Assembly: GCA_026708325.1 (NCBI GenBank)
Contig: JAPOVC010000024.1
Location: 16,282-80,281 of the forward strand
Length of the DNA stretch: 64,000 bases
Direction: 5' to 3'
DNA from: Anaerolineaceae bacterium
GTDB lineage: Bacteria > Chloroflexota > Anaerolineae > Aggregatilineales > Phototrophicaceae
Shown here: positions 1 through 8,399 of the stretch, piece by piece
Position numbering within the stretch: the first letter of the stretch is position 1
Layout: each line of letters begins with the position of its first letter
Position numbers and translations under genes: made by a program
The notes under the pieces: generated by a model
The model's database searches: none
What the model was told of the DNA's origin: nothing
The model's input: the letters and a program-made list of their open reading frames with translations, nothing else

Positions 1-1
1 G

Positions 2-670
2 CTGACCGGAGAATTGCCGGATGCTCTCGCCAGCCTGCGCAACCTGAACCATCTGGCGCTTGGGCAGAACCGGTTGAGCGGGGAGATCCCCGCCTGGCTG
101 GGCAAGCTCGTTGACCTGCAGACGCTGGGCCTCCAGGAAAACCAGCTGACCGGAGAATTGCCAGATTCACTCGCCAACCTGCACCGGCTGAACCGGCTGA
201 CACTTGGCCACAATCAGTTGAGCGGGGAGCTCCCCGCCTGGCTGGGAGAACTCTTAAATCTGCAGGCACTGGGGCTGGAAGACAACCAACTTGCTGGCGA
301 ATTGCCGGAGGCTCTCGCCGACTTGCATGACCTGAAATGGCTGAACCTTGGCCACAATCAGTTGAGCGGGGAGCTCCCCGCCTGGCTGGGAGAACTCGTA
401 AACCTGCACACGCTGGCACTTGGAGGCAATCGGCTGACCGGAGAATTGCCGGAGCCACTGGGAGACCTTCGGAACCTGAAGTGGCTGTCACTTGGGCAGA
501 ACCGGTTGAGTGGGGAACTTCCCGCCTGGCTTGGCAACCTGGACAAGCTGGAAACCCTGTACATGGCGGACAACGAATTTTGCGGGGACATACCGGCGGG
601 ACTGGCCGAAATCGAACGTCACGACTTGCCGGCCGCCGGCTTGCCACCCTGCCAGTCGCCTTCGACATGA
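2..670 (+). CDS. Leucine-rich repeat protein, 5' end outside window
   Basis: The window opens inside this gene, so the start, signal peptide and N-cap are missing. About 222 residues remain, made of 24-residue leucine-rich repeats of the plant-like pattern (L..L..L.LG.N.LSGE.P..LG.L). The end matches the C-cap of the two LRR genes downstream: an EFCGDIP motif, then LPPC close to the stop. By analogy with those neighbours it is probably exported and may bind protein or glycan surfaces; that is inference. A truncated copy of the fdhA 5' region follows it, so it belongs to the same tandem LRR array. Confidence 0.85.
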   Translation: MTGELPDALASLRNLNHLALGQNRLSGEIPAWLGKLVDLQTLGLQENQLTGELPDSLANLHRLNRLTLGHNQLSGELPAWLGELLNLQALGLEDNQLAGELPEALADLHDLKWLNLGHNQLSGELPAWLGELVNLHTLALGGNRLTGELPEPLGDLRNLKWLSLGQNRLSGELPAWLGNLDKLETLYMADNEFCGDIPAGLAEIERHDLPAAGLPPCQSPST

Positions 671-753
671 GACCAAGTTGACAAGTGACCTTCGTTGACC
701 GGTTTGTTTCCGGTGCTCCGCCCACAATGACAATCTCCAACGCAACCAGTCCA

Positions 754-935
754 TATCGCGCCACGCCTGGGCAAGGCGCGGGGAGGCATGCCATGATGGT
801 GGCGCCGGAATCGCCGGTGCGCAGCACCTGCCCCTGCTGCGACGTGGGCCGCCAGATCGACCTGCACGTAAGTGAGGACCTCATCTGCCGCGTCGAGGCG
901 ACCTTCGGCAGCACCGCCAAATTTGCAAGCGAGAT
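754..935 (+). pseudogene. Truncated copy 1 of the fdhA promoter and 5' end
   Basis: Aligned without gaps to the true fdhA (start 5466), this stretch repeats the leader, the GGGGAGG ribosome site, the ATG (here 793) and 41 codons. By hand count 108 of 123 coding bases match. One iron-sulfur cysteine is lost (TGC to CGC, residue 20) and homology stops after about position 919. From 793 the frame stays open into the LRR gene that follows, so a fused FdhA'-LRR product of about 726 residues could be made. The rest of 671-963 has no other gene that I recognise. Confidence 0.85.
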
Positions 936-963
936 TGAACACAGAACAGCGACCCGTTGGACA

Positions 964-2973
964 ATGCCTGGCAAGTCCGTCGCATCCTGCCTGATACTGG
1001 CCCTGCTCTGTCTGTGGGCCCTGCCGCTGGGAGCGCAGGACGACGGCGTCGCCTCCGACCGGGCTGCGCTGATGGCGTTCTACCACGCCGCCAACGGGCA
1101 CTTGTGGGAATACAACTACAACTGGGGCAGCGATGAATCGTTGGACTCCTGGCATGGAGTCAGCACGAACGCACAGGGCCGGGTGACAAGGCTGGACCTG
1201 GCAAACAACGACATTTACGGGGAAATCCCACTTGCGCTGAGTGGACTTGGCAGCCTTGAAGTTTTGGACCTAAGCGGCAATCGTCTGGAAATGGCAATCC
1301 CGCCTGAACTTGGTCAACTGGCCAGCCTCGAAGCCCTGGACCTCGGCGGCAACACCCTCGTGGGTGAAATCCCGCCCGAGCTCGGCCAACTCGCCAGTCT
1401 GGAAATCCTGGACCTCAGTTGCAACCTGTTGAGCGGCAGCGTTCCGCCTGAACTCGGCAACCTTGCGGATCTAAGAGTCCTGAGGCTGGTCTACAGCGGG
1501 TTGAGCGGCGAATTGCCACCGGAACTGGGTCAACTTGCCCGCCTGGAGTTCCTGGACCTGAGCAACAATCTCTTGGACGGAGGAGTCCCGGCCGAATTTG
1601 GCAACCTTGCCAGCCTGGAACATCTGGAAATCATCCACAATGAGTTTGCCGGAACACGCTCTTACGCTGTGGCAAATCGCTTCAGCCGAAAGAGGGATAC
1701 GTTCGCCAGAAACCAGTTGAATGGGGAAATCCCGCCCGAGTTGGGCGATCTTGCGAATCTGCTCTTCATGGACCTGGGTGGCAACCGGTTGGGCGGGGAA
1801 ATTCCGTCTGAGCTCGGAGGGCTGGCCAGCCTTGTCTTTTTGCGCCTCGGCTACAATGACTTGAGCGGAGCAATCCCGCCCGCGCTTGGTCAACTCGGCA
1901 GCCTGGAAACGTTGGACCTCAGCGGCAACGAATTGAGTGGGGAAATTCCCCCCGAACTCGGGCGCCTTGGCAACCTGAAAGTCTTGCGCCTTACCAGCAA
2001 CGAATTAAGTGGGGAAATCCCGGCCGCGCTCGGACAACTTGTCAGCCTGGAATTTTTGCGCCTCAACCGTAACCCGCTGACCGGCGGAATTCCCTCCGAA
2101 CTTGGCAATCTCAAAAACCTGACTCATCTGGAAATTGAAGACTGTCGCCTGGACGGAGAAATTCCGCCCGAACTGGGTAACCTTTCCAACCTGCAGTTTC
2201 TGATACTCATCAACAACCAGTTGAGCGGGGAAATTCCGTCTTCCCTGGGCCAACTCGGCAACCTGAGATATCTGGAACTCTATAACAATCAGTTGGGCGG
2301 AGAAATCCCGGCCGAACTGGGCCAGCTTGTCAAGCTGCGCAGTCTGGACCTCGGCAACAATCAATTGCGCGGGGAAATCCCGTCCACCCTGGGTCGGCTC
2401 GCCAACCTGGAGGTCCTGAGACTCAGCCGCAACCAGTTGAGCGGCGAGATTCCACCTGAAATCGGCGGCCTTGCCAACCTGAGATTCCTGTACATCAGCC
2501 GCAACAACCTGAGCGGTGCGATTCCGTCTGAACTGGGAAATGCTGCGCGCCTCGCCCGCCTGGGACTGGGCAACAATCGCTTGAGTGGCGAAATCCCGTC
2601 CGTGCTCGGTCGGCTCCCCACCCTGGAATACCTGAACCTCGCCAGCAACCAGCTTGGCGGGCGCATCCCGCCCGAAATCGGTCTTGCCAGCCTCATGCGG
2701 TCTCTGTTACTCAACGACAATGCATTGAGCGGGGAAATCCCGCCCGAGCTGGGACAGCTCGAAAAACTGAAAAGGCTGAAACTGGACATCAATCAACTGG
2801 AAGGTGAAATCCCGGCCAAATTGGGGAATCTTGCGCGCCTGGACACCTTTTTCATCCTTGGAAACCAGCTCTGCGGAGACATTCCCGAAAGACTGTGGGA
2901 TGTCGAGAAGAATGACTTGCCCGCAGACGGACTGCCGGCGTGCCCGTCATCAGAGAGCGGGAACAGCCAGTAG
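964..2973 (+). CDS. Secreted leucine-rich repeat protein
   Basis: A protein of 669 residues if started at ATG 964, which gives a clean signal peptide (MPGKSVASCLILALLCLWAL, cleavage near LGA/QDD). An N-cap follows (DRAALMAFY, then W....NWG and SWHGV), then about 23 plant-type LRRs of 24 residues, and the C-cap QLCGDIP...LPAC. The frame is also open upstream to ATG 793 inside the fdhA copy. One repeat near 1645-1710 is broken: the expected GEIPPELGNL is replaced by unrelated residues. Base composition is less G+C-rich than fdhA. The fold is well supported; the ligand is unknown. Surface recognition or host interaction is only inference. Confidence 0.85.
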   Translation: MPGKSVASCLILALLCLWALPLGAQDDGVASDRAALMAFYHAANGHLWEYNYNWGSDESLDSWHGVSTNAQGRVTRLDLANNDIYGEIPLALSGLGSLEVLDLSGNRLEMAIPPELGQLASLEALDLGGNTLVGEIPPELGQLASLEILDLSCNLLSGSVPPELGNLADLRVLRLVYSGLSGELPPELGQLARLEFLDLSNNLLDGGVPAEFGNLASLEHLEIIHNEFAGTRSYAVANRFSRKRDTFARNQLNGEIPPELGDLANLLFMDLGGNRLGGEIPSELGGLASLVFLRLGYNDLSGAIPPALGQLGSLETLDLSGNELSGEIPPELGRLGNLKVLRLTSNELSGEIPAALGQLVSLEFLRLNRNPLTGGIPSELGNLKNLTHLEIEDCRLDGEIPPELGNLSNLQFLILINNQLSGEIPSSLGQLGNLRYLELYNNQLGGEIPAELGQLVKLRSLDLGNNQLRGEIPSTLGRLANLEVLRLSRNQLSGEIPPEIGGLANLRFLYISRNNLSGAIPSELGNAARLARLGLGNNRLSGEIPSVLGRLPTLEYLNLASNQLGGRIPPEIGLASLMRSLLLNDNALSGEIPPELGQLEKLKRLKLDINQLEGEIPAKLGNLARLDTFFILGNQLCGDIPERLWDVEKNDLPADGLPACPSSESGNSQ

Positions 2974-3044
2974 CCAGACTGATCTGTGCGGCTCTGGACG
3001 CGCCATTCCTGGCTGGACTATATCAACGGGAGAACCCAAATCAC

Positions 3045-3245
3045 GCTACACTTGGGCAAAGCGCGGGGAGGCATGCCATGATGGTGGCGCCGGAATCAGT
3101 GGTGCGCAGCGCCTGTCCCTGCTGCGGCGTGGGCTGCCAGATGGACCTGCACCTGCGCGACGGCCCCATCTATCGCGTCGATGCGCCCTTCGACAGCGCC
3201 GCCGATTTGCAAGCGAGTTTGTACACAGGGCAGCGACCCGTTTGA
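3045..3245 (+). pseudogene. Truncated copy 2 of the fdhA promoter and 5' end
   Basis: Second copy of the fdhA leader (GCTACACTTG box, GGGGAGG) and first 41 codons, from ATG 3078. By hand count 115 of 123 bases match the true gene, so it is younger than, or more conserved than, copy 1. All three N-terminal cysteines of the first iron-sulfur motif remain. After the homology ends (about 3204) the frame reads 14 unrelated codons and stops at TGA 3243-3245, just before the ATG of the LRR relic. Copies 1 and 2 share the same junction (ATTTGCAAGCGAG) to LRR upstream sequence, so the unit duplicated as fdhA'-LRR. Confidence 0.85.
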
Positions 3246-3247
3246 CA

Positions 3248-3361
3248 ATGTCAGGCAAGTCCGTCGCATCCTGCCTGATACTGGCCCTTCTGTGCCAGTG
3301 AACGCTGCCGTCGTGGGCGCAGCAGGATAGTCTCAAGGGCTACCGGGCGGCGCTGATAACA
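3248..3361 (+). pseudogene. Relic of an LRR gene 5' end (signal peptide with stop)
   Basis: The ATG at 3248 starts MSGKSVASCLILALLCQ, nearly identical to the signal peptide of the LRR gene at 964, but codon 18 is TGA (3299-3301). Past the stop the same frame continues with TLPSWAQQDSLKGYRAALI, which parallels ALPLGAQDD...DRAALM of the intact protein. LRR similarity then ends and the frame runs into a CaiB-like fragment. It is a decayed third or fourth LRR gene of the array. Confidence 0.75.
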
Positions 3362-3487
3362 CTCCCTGCAGAACCCTCCCGCATCCGCCTGGCCCCGCCG
3401 ACCCTGGGTCAGCACAGGGAAGATGTCCTTCGCGACTGGTTGGGACTGGATGAACCCGCTCTGGCAGTTTTCCAGAGTCATCGTACC
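3362..3487 (+). pseudogene. Relic of CaiB/BaiF CoA-transferase C-terminus
   Basis: In the frame of the LRR relic the translation is PSRIRLAPPTLGQH, then REDVLRDWLGLDEPALAVF. This resembles the C-terminal end of class III CoA-transferases (P.LGQHTEEVLR..LGL....). About 40 codons survive, with no start and no catalytic region. It ends just before the ATG of the next LRR gene. The assignment rests on recognising the motif only. Confidence 0.55.
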
Positions 3488-3521
3488 TTACCGGAATCTA
3501 AACTTAACGGGGTCTGGTGCA

Positions 3522-5351
3522 ATGAAAGAGAATTGGGGCGTTTCCTGGACAGGGTGTGCGGGCGTGGCGCTGTTGCTCTTGTGGTTGTTGGGACTGCCGC
3601 TGGGAGCGCAGGACGACGGCGTCGCCTCGGACCGGGCTGCGCTGATGGCGCTCTACGAGGCCACCGACGGCGAAAACTGGGCGAACAATGAGAACTGGGG
3701 CAGCGACGCGCCGCTCGGCACCTGGCATGGCGTCTCGACAGATGAGCAGGGCAGGGTCACAGAATTGAGACTGGGTAATAACCACATGCGCGGAGAACTT
3801 CCGCCGGTGCTGGGGACTCTTGACCAATTGCGGGTTTTGATCCTCAGTAAAAACAAATTGAGTTGGGAAATTCCATCCTCACTGGAGAATCTTGTTAACC
3901 TGGAATGGCTGGATCTCGTACACAATGATTTTTGCGGGCATTTCCCCGCAGGGCTGGCAAATCTGCCCGACTCAACGGCGATTTCGGTTCCTGTTGGCGG
4001 CTTTGACTTTCCGGATTGCGCTGCTGCCGCGGCGGCAACTGCGAAAGCGGTTGAACGGGAGGAATTGTATTGGCAAACACATGCCATCCTGATGGAGTTC
4101 TATCACGCCACGGATGGCGACAACTGGATCAACAACACCAACTGGGGCAGCAGCACGTACTTCTCCAACTGGTACGGAATAACCGGAACAACGGGACACC
4201 ATGTCAGGAGTCTTGACCTTTCGCAAAACGGGTTGAGCGGGAACATTCCGCCCTCTCTCAGTGAACTCACACTGCTGAATAATCTGAACCTGTCTCAGAA
4301 TCGCCTGACCGGGACCATCCCCGATTCATTGACCACCCTCGATCTGTGGACGCTGGATCTCTCACATAACGAATTGAGCGGGGCCATGCCGGTAGCGTGG
4401 GGAAATCTTGACAACCTCCAGTTGTTGAATCTTTCGGACAACCAGTTGACCGGCAGGCTCCCGATCGAGCTGGGCGCGATGTCAAAACTGGGGTGGCTGG
4501 ATCTTGCGCGAAACAACCTGACCGGGAATATCCCCGGTTTCCTGGGTAACCCTCGGGGCCTGAGTGGGTTTTACCTCTCGGGCAACCAGTTTTGCGGCGC
4601 CGTGCCGGAAGCTCTGACCAAGGTGAGGAGAAACGACCTTGCCGGGACTCGCTTCCCGGACTGCAAGGCATCGCAGCACGGGGGCGACCTGGCCGCGCTG
4701 ATGGCCCTCTACAATGCGACAGTCGGCGAAAACTGGTTAAGCAACGACTTGTGGGGAACGAAGGAACCGCTGGACAGTTGGCACGGGGTGCTCACCAACG
4801 ACCAGGGCAGGGTGGTTTTGCTGAACCTCCCACTCAACCGTCTTCGTGGAAAGCTTCCGCCCGAAATAGGGAACCTGACCGAACTGGTAGCTCTGTTCCT
4901 GTCGAACAATTCGCTGGAAGGAGAAATACCGGACACGATCAGAAACCTGACCAAACTGGCGATTCTTGACCTGAAACACAACAGCCTGGAAGGGGAAATA
5001 CCTGCCACCACTGGGGATCTGACCTCACTCCTTCAACTTGCCCTGTCCTGGAATCAGTTGAGCGGCAATATTCCGGATTCTTTGGGTCGTCTCGCCAATC
5101 TGCAAATCTTGCTTCTGCACAAAAATCAGTTGACTGGAAATGTTCCGGAATCCTTGGGTAATCTATCGCAACTTCGCAATCTGTCCTTGTCAAGTAACTC
5201 CCTGAGTGGCCGACTGCCCCGCAGTTTGGGCGCTCTCGACAAACTGGAACATCTGAGTGTTGCCTGGAACCGGTTCTGCGGCGACATTCCGGAAAACCTG
5301 GTGCAACTGGTGCCCGATTATGTTTTGGAAAGGTTTTCGGACTGTCCCTGA
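3522..5351 (+). CDS. Secreted three-module leucine-rich repeat protein
   Basis: 609 residues from ATG 3522. That start was chosen because it begins a signal peptide (MKENWGVSWTGCAGVALLLL, cleavage near LGA/QDD); the longer frame from 3423 reads relic sequence. The protein has three consecutive units, each with an N-cap (A.LMALY.AT.GENW..N..WG, W.GV or W.GI), plant-type LRRs, and a C-cap (FCG..P..L, then PDC or SDC). The units start near residues 45, 188 and 390. The internal caps suggest that whole LRR genes were joined by in-frame fusion. Likely exported; ligand unknown. The fdhA promoter lies about 85 bp downstream. Confidence 0.85.
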   Translation: MKENWGVSWTGCAGVALLLLWLLGLPLGAQDDGVASDRAALMALYEATDGENWANNENWGSDAPLGTWHGVSTDEQGRVTELRLGNNHMRGELPPVLGTLDQLRVLILSKNKLSWEIPSSLENLVNLEWLDLVHNDFCGHFPAGLANLPDSTAISVPVGGFDFPDCAAAAAATAKAVEREELYWQTHAILMEFYHATDGDNWINNTNWGSSTYFSNWYGITGTTGHHVRSLDLSQNGLSGNIPPSLSELTLLNNLNLSQNRLTGTIPDSLTTLDLWTLDLSHNELSGAMPVAWGNLDNLQLLNLSDNQLTGRLPIELGAMSKLGWLDLARNNLTGNIPGFLGNPRGLSGFYLSGNQFCGAVPEALTKVRRNDLAGTRFPDCKASQHGGDLAALMALYNATVGENWLSNDLWGTKEPLDSWHGVLTNDQGRVVLLNLPLNRLRGKLPPEIGNLTELVALFLSNNSLEGEIPDTIRNLTKLAILDLKHNSLEGEIPATTGDLTSLLQLALSWNQLSGNIPDSLGRLANLQILLLHKNQLTGNVPESLGNLSQLRNLSLSSNSLSGRLPRSLGALDKLEHLSVAWNRFCGDIPENLVQLVPDYVLERFSDCP

Positions 5352-5432
5352 TTCATATTTCAGACTGAACAACCGCCTGGGCCGAAGTCGCCTGTTCGCA
5401 CTGACGACGAAAAACGCAAACAGCCAAATCAC

Positions 5433-5440
5433 GCTACACT
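5433..5440 (+). promoter_or_regulatory. Putative fdhA promoter -10 (GCTACACT)
   Basis: GCTACACT lies 25 bp before ATG 5466 and is followed by GGGGAGG (5453-5459). The same box recurs before many genes in the window. A matching -35 is not obvious. Related leaders precede both truncated fdhA copies; the copy-2 leader keeps the box exactly. Confidence 0.5.
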
Positions 5441-5465
5441 TGAGAAAAGCGCGGGGAGGCATGTC

Positions 5466-7619
5466 ATGATGGTGGCGCCGGAATCAGTGGTGCGCAGCAC
5501 CTGCCCCTACTGCGGCGTGGGCTGCCAGATGGACCTGCACGTGCGTGACGGCCTCATCTACCGCGTCGAGGCGCCCTTCGACAGCGCCCCCAACTACGGC
5601 AACCTTTGCGTCAAGGGCCGCTTCGGGCTCGACTTCGCCACCCATCCACGCCGATTGACAAGGCCGGTGATCCGCAGTGGCGGGCCAGGCGAATTCCGCG
5701 AGGCCGGTTGGGACGAAGCCCTGACCCTGGTCAGCGAGCGCCTCGGGAGCATCGTGGCGGAGAGCGGCGGCGACAGCATCGCCACCTACGCCTGCGCCAA
5801 GGCCACCAACGAGGACAACTACGTCTTCCAGAAGTGGGTGCGCGCCGTGCTGGGCACCAACAACGTCGACCACTGCGCGCGGCTCTGCCACGCCGGCAGC
5901 GTCACCGGCCTGCAACTGGCCATCGGTTCCAGCGCCATGAGCAACAGCATCGGCGAGATGGAGGACCTGGACACTTTCATCGTCACCGGCAGCAACACCA
6001 CCGAGACGCACCCGGTCATCAGCCTCTTCCTCAAGAAGGCCGTGCGCCAGAATGGCGCGAAGCTGATCGTCATCGACCCGCGCCAGATCGAACTGACCGA
6101 CTTCGCCACGCTCTGGCTGCGGCAGGAGCCGGGCACGGACGTCGCCGTCTTCCAGGCGATGGCGCACGTCATCGTCAGCGAACAGCTCTACGACGCCGAC
6201 TTCATCGCTCGCCGCACCGAGGACTTCGACGACTACGTCGAATCGCTGGAGCGCTTCACGCCGGAATGGGCCGAGGGCGTCAGCGGAGTCCCGGCGGAGG
6301 ACATTCGGGCCGCGGCGCGCATGTACGCGAAGGCCGAACGCGCCGCTTTCTACTGGGGCATGGGCATCAGCCAGAGCACGCACGGCACCGACAACGCCCT
6401 TTCCCTGACCAACCTGGCGCTTATGACCGGCAACGTCGGCAAGCCGGGCACCGGACTCAACCCCCTGCGCGGCCAGAACAACGTTCAGGGCTGCTCCGAC
6501 AGCGGCGGTCTGCCCACGGTTTACACGGCCTACCAGCGCGTCGACGACCCCGAGATTCGCGGCCGCTTCGAACGCGCCTGGGACGTGACCCTTCCGCCGA
6601 AGCCGGGTCTGACCGTGACCGAGATGGTCGACGGCGCGCTGACCGGCCAGATCCGCGCCATGGTCGTGATGGGCGAGAACCCGCTGATGAGCGAGCCCAA
6701 CCTGAGCCACGCGCAGCACGCCATCGAAGCGCTGGATTTCGTCGTCTGCATCGATATCTTCATGAACGAGACGGGCGAACTGGCCGACGTGGTCCTGCCC
6801 TCGGCCAGCTTCGCCGAGAAGGAAGGCACCTTCACCAACAGCGACCGTCGCATCCAGCGCGTGCGCGTGGCGCTGCCGCCGGTCGGCGAGTCGCGCGCGG
6901 ACTGGGAGATCGTCTGCGACCTGGCGCAGCGCATGCAGCGTCTGCAGGGGCGCGAAAACAACGGCTTCCACTACGCGCATCCCGAGGAAATCTGGGAGGA
7001 GATGCGCGCGCTGACGCCGGATTTCGCCGGCATCACCTGGGAGCGCCTGGAGCGCGAGGGCGGCGTCCACTGGCCCTGCCCCGCCGCCGATCACCCGGGA
7101 ACGCCCTACCTCTTCGAGGACGAGTTCCCGCGCGGTCTCGGCAAGTTCTGGCCGCTGGAATACGGCACCGAGAGCGAACTGCCGGACGAGGACTATCCGT
7201 ACAACCTGACGACCGGGCGCGTACTCTTCCACTGGCACGGCGGCACCATGACGCGCAACTCGCGCCTGGAGGAGGCCTTCCCGGAGCCGCTGATCGAGAT
7301 GCATCCGGAAGACGCGCGGGACCTGGCGCTGGTCTCCGGCGACTGGGCCGAGGTGACCTCGCGCCGCGGCAGCGTGATTTGCCGCGTTCTCGTGACCGGG
7401 CGTTCGCCGGCGGGGACGGTCTTCCTGCCATTCCACTTCGTGGAGGCGGCGGCCAACCTGCTGACCCTGGACAAGGTGGATCCGCGCGCGAAGATCCCGG
7501 ACTTCAAGATGGCGGCGGTGCGCATCGAGCCCTGCGCGGCGCCAGAGGGTCGCGTCGGCACGGAAGCGCCGCTGGAAGGGCGCGGCGCCATCCGCGAGCC
7601 GACGAAGTATGTGCACTAG
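5466..7619 (+). CDS. fdhA: Formate dehydrogenase, molybdopterin catalytic subunit
   Basis: 717 residues. Catalyses formate oxidation to CO2 at a bis-MGD molybdenum or tungsten centre, probably in the cytoplasm, passing electrons to the NuoEF-like and HoxU-like subunits encoded downstream. The N-terminal 4Fe-4S site is Cys13, 16, 20 and 48 (STCPYCGVGC, NLCVKGR). The metal ligand is a cysteine, Cys141 in DHCARLCHAGS, with no selenocysteine TGA. The molybdopterin-binding regions (YWGMGISQSTHG, GQNNVQG) and the MGD-binding C-terminal domain (TTGRVLFHWH) are present. It lacks the long ferredoxin-like N-terminal extension of some NAD-linked FdhA proteins, consistent with a separate HoxU-like subunit. 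Start set by GGGGAGG 6 nt before ATG 5466; ATG 5469 is also possible. Confidence 0.95.
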   Translation: MMVAPESVVRSTCPYCGVGCQMDLHVRDGLIYRVEAPFDSAPNYGNLCVKGRFGLDFATHPRRLTRPVIRSGGPGEFREAGWDEALTLVSERLGSIVAESGGDSIATYACAKATNEDNYVFQKWVRAVLGTNNVDHCARLCHAGSVTGLQLAIGSSAMSNSIGEMEDLDTFIVTGSNTTETHPVISLFLKKAVRQNGAKLIVIDPRQIELTDFATLWLRQEPGTDVAVFQAMAHVIVSEQLYDADFIARRTEDFDDYVESLERFTPEWAEGVSGVPAEDIRAAARMYAKAERAAFYWGMGISQSTHGTDNALSLTNLALMTGNVGKPGTGLNPLRGQNNVQGCSDSGGLPTVYTAYQRVDDPEIRGRFERAWDVTLPPKPGLTVTEMVDGALTGQIRAMVVMGENPLMSEPNLSHAQHAIEALDFVVCIDIFMNETGELADVVLPSASFAEKEGTFTNSDRRIQRVRVALPPVGESRADWEIVCDLAQRMQRLQGRENNGFHYAHPEEIWEEMRALTPDFAGITWERLEREGGVHWPCPAADHPGTPYLFEDEFPRGLGKFWPLEYGTESELPDEDYPYNLTTGRVLFHWHGGTMTRNSRLEEAFPEPLIEMHPEDARDLALVSGDWAEVTSRRGSVICRVLVTGRSPAGTVFLPFHFVEAAANLLTLDKVDPRAKIPDFKMAAVRIEPCAAPEGRVGTEAPLEGRGAIREPTKYVH

Positions 7620-7648
7620 GCGCGCCCGCCTGGTTCAATAGTTTGCAG

Positions 7649-7669
7649 GGGCGACATATCATGTCGCCC
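7649..7669. repeat. Family B palindrome
   Basis: Perfect arms GGGCGACAT and ATGTCGCCC around loop ATC, between fdhA and mntA. The same element occurs at 35691, 40765 and 59417, and a variant at 50029. It could be a mobile palindrome or form an RNA hairpin between the genes. Confidence 0.85.
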
Positions 7670-7738
7670 GCCGTACCCCCCGGTAAACTTCCGCCGTGCG
7701 CTTTTCCGCGTTATGCTGGGGGCGGGAGGCGTCCCGTC

Positions 7739-8050
7739 ATGAGCAGCTTGATACGGACTCAACTGCCAGAAAACAAAATCCGCGAATACTGCGCCCGGCA
7801 GCCGATACGGCGTTTGTCGGTTTTTGGCTCCGCAGCGAGAAATGAATTGACGCCGGAGAGCGATATCGACTTGCTGGTCGAATATATGCCGGATGCGCGT
7901 GTCGGCCTGTTTGCGATGTCGGGGCACCGCAGGGACCTGAGCGAAATCGTGGGACGCAAAGTTGACCTCTGCACACCTAGGGGAATCAGCAAATACATTC
8001 GCGAAGAGGTAATCGCAGGCGCGAGGCTCATCTATGCGAAAGAGCCGTGA
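7739..8050 (+). CDS. mntA: MntA-type nucleotidyltransferase antitoxin
   Basis: 103 residues from ATG 7739, with GGGAGG 9 nt upstream and a TATGCT -10-like box at 7712. It carries the minimal nucleotidyltransferase signature GS-X10-DXD exactly: Gly30-Ser31, Asp42, Asp44 in FGSAARNELTPESDIDLL. In the characterised family (type VII toxin-antitoxin) MntA neutralises the HEPN RNase HepT by AMPylating a tyrosine of its active-site motif. The next gene overlaps it by 17 bp and is that HEPN partner. The pair sits between fdhA and mobA, in the same direction, and is more A+T-rich than either, suggesting acquired cargo. Confidence 0.9.
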   Translation: MSSLIRTQLPENKIREYCARQPIRRLSVFGSAARNELTPESDIDLLVEYMPDARVGLFAMSGHRRDLSEIVGRKVDLCTPRGISKYIREEVIAGARLIYAKEP

Positions 8051-8399
8051 GCGCGATCGTCTTCATCTGCTGCACATGCGCGACGCGGCGCAGGCCGCAC
8101 ACGATTTCTGCGCCGGTCGCGACCGGGCTGAACTGGACAACAATCCCTTGCTCCAAATGGCTTTGGCGAAAGCCATCGAACTGACAGGGGAATCCGCCAA
8201 TCATCTCTCGGGTGAGTTGCGCGCCCTGCAGCCAAATATTCCGTGGGCGGACATCATTGGTATGCGCCATGTGTTGGTCCACAACTACTGGTATGTCGAG
8301 ATGGACGAGGTCTGGAACACAGCGCAACACGACATGCCAACCTTAATTGCGCAACTGCAAGAACTTATTGACCAGGAGGAAACGCGGGGCAAGCGATGA
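8034..8399 (+). CDS. hepT: HepT-type HEPN RNase toxin
   Basis: 121 residues, mostly helical. The HEPN catalytic motif is RX4HXY: Arg78, His83, Tyr85 in RHVLVHNYW. In known HepT proteins Arg and His cleave RNA and the Tyr is AMPylated by MntA. All three residues are present, so the toxin looks functional. The start overlaps the end of mntA, and the stop overlaps the mobA start (ATGA at 8396), so translation of the pair is coupled into the formate dehydrogenase and cofactor cluster. Confidence 0.9.
   Translation: MRKSRERDRLHLLHMRDAAQAAHDFCAGRDRAELDNNPLLQMALAKAIELTGESANHLSGELRALQPNIPWADIIGMRHVLVHNYWYVEMDEVWNTAQHDMPTLIAQLQELIDQEETRGKR

Noticed and set aside
5886..5888. Possible selenocysteine site in fdhA
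   Set aside because: The metal-ligand codon is TGC (cysteine), not TGA.
5484..7616. Long open frame of 710 codons on the minus strand of fdhA, and an 814-codon frame at 5606-8050
   Set aside because: Both are shadow frames of G+C-rich coding DNA, with biased arginine/alanine composition and no known motifs; only the last 103 codons of the second are real (mntA).
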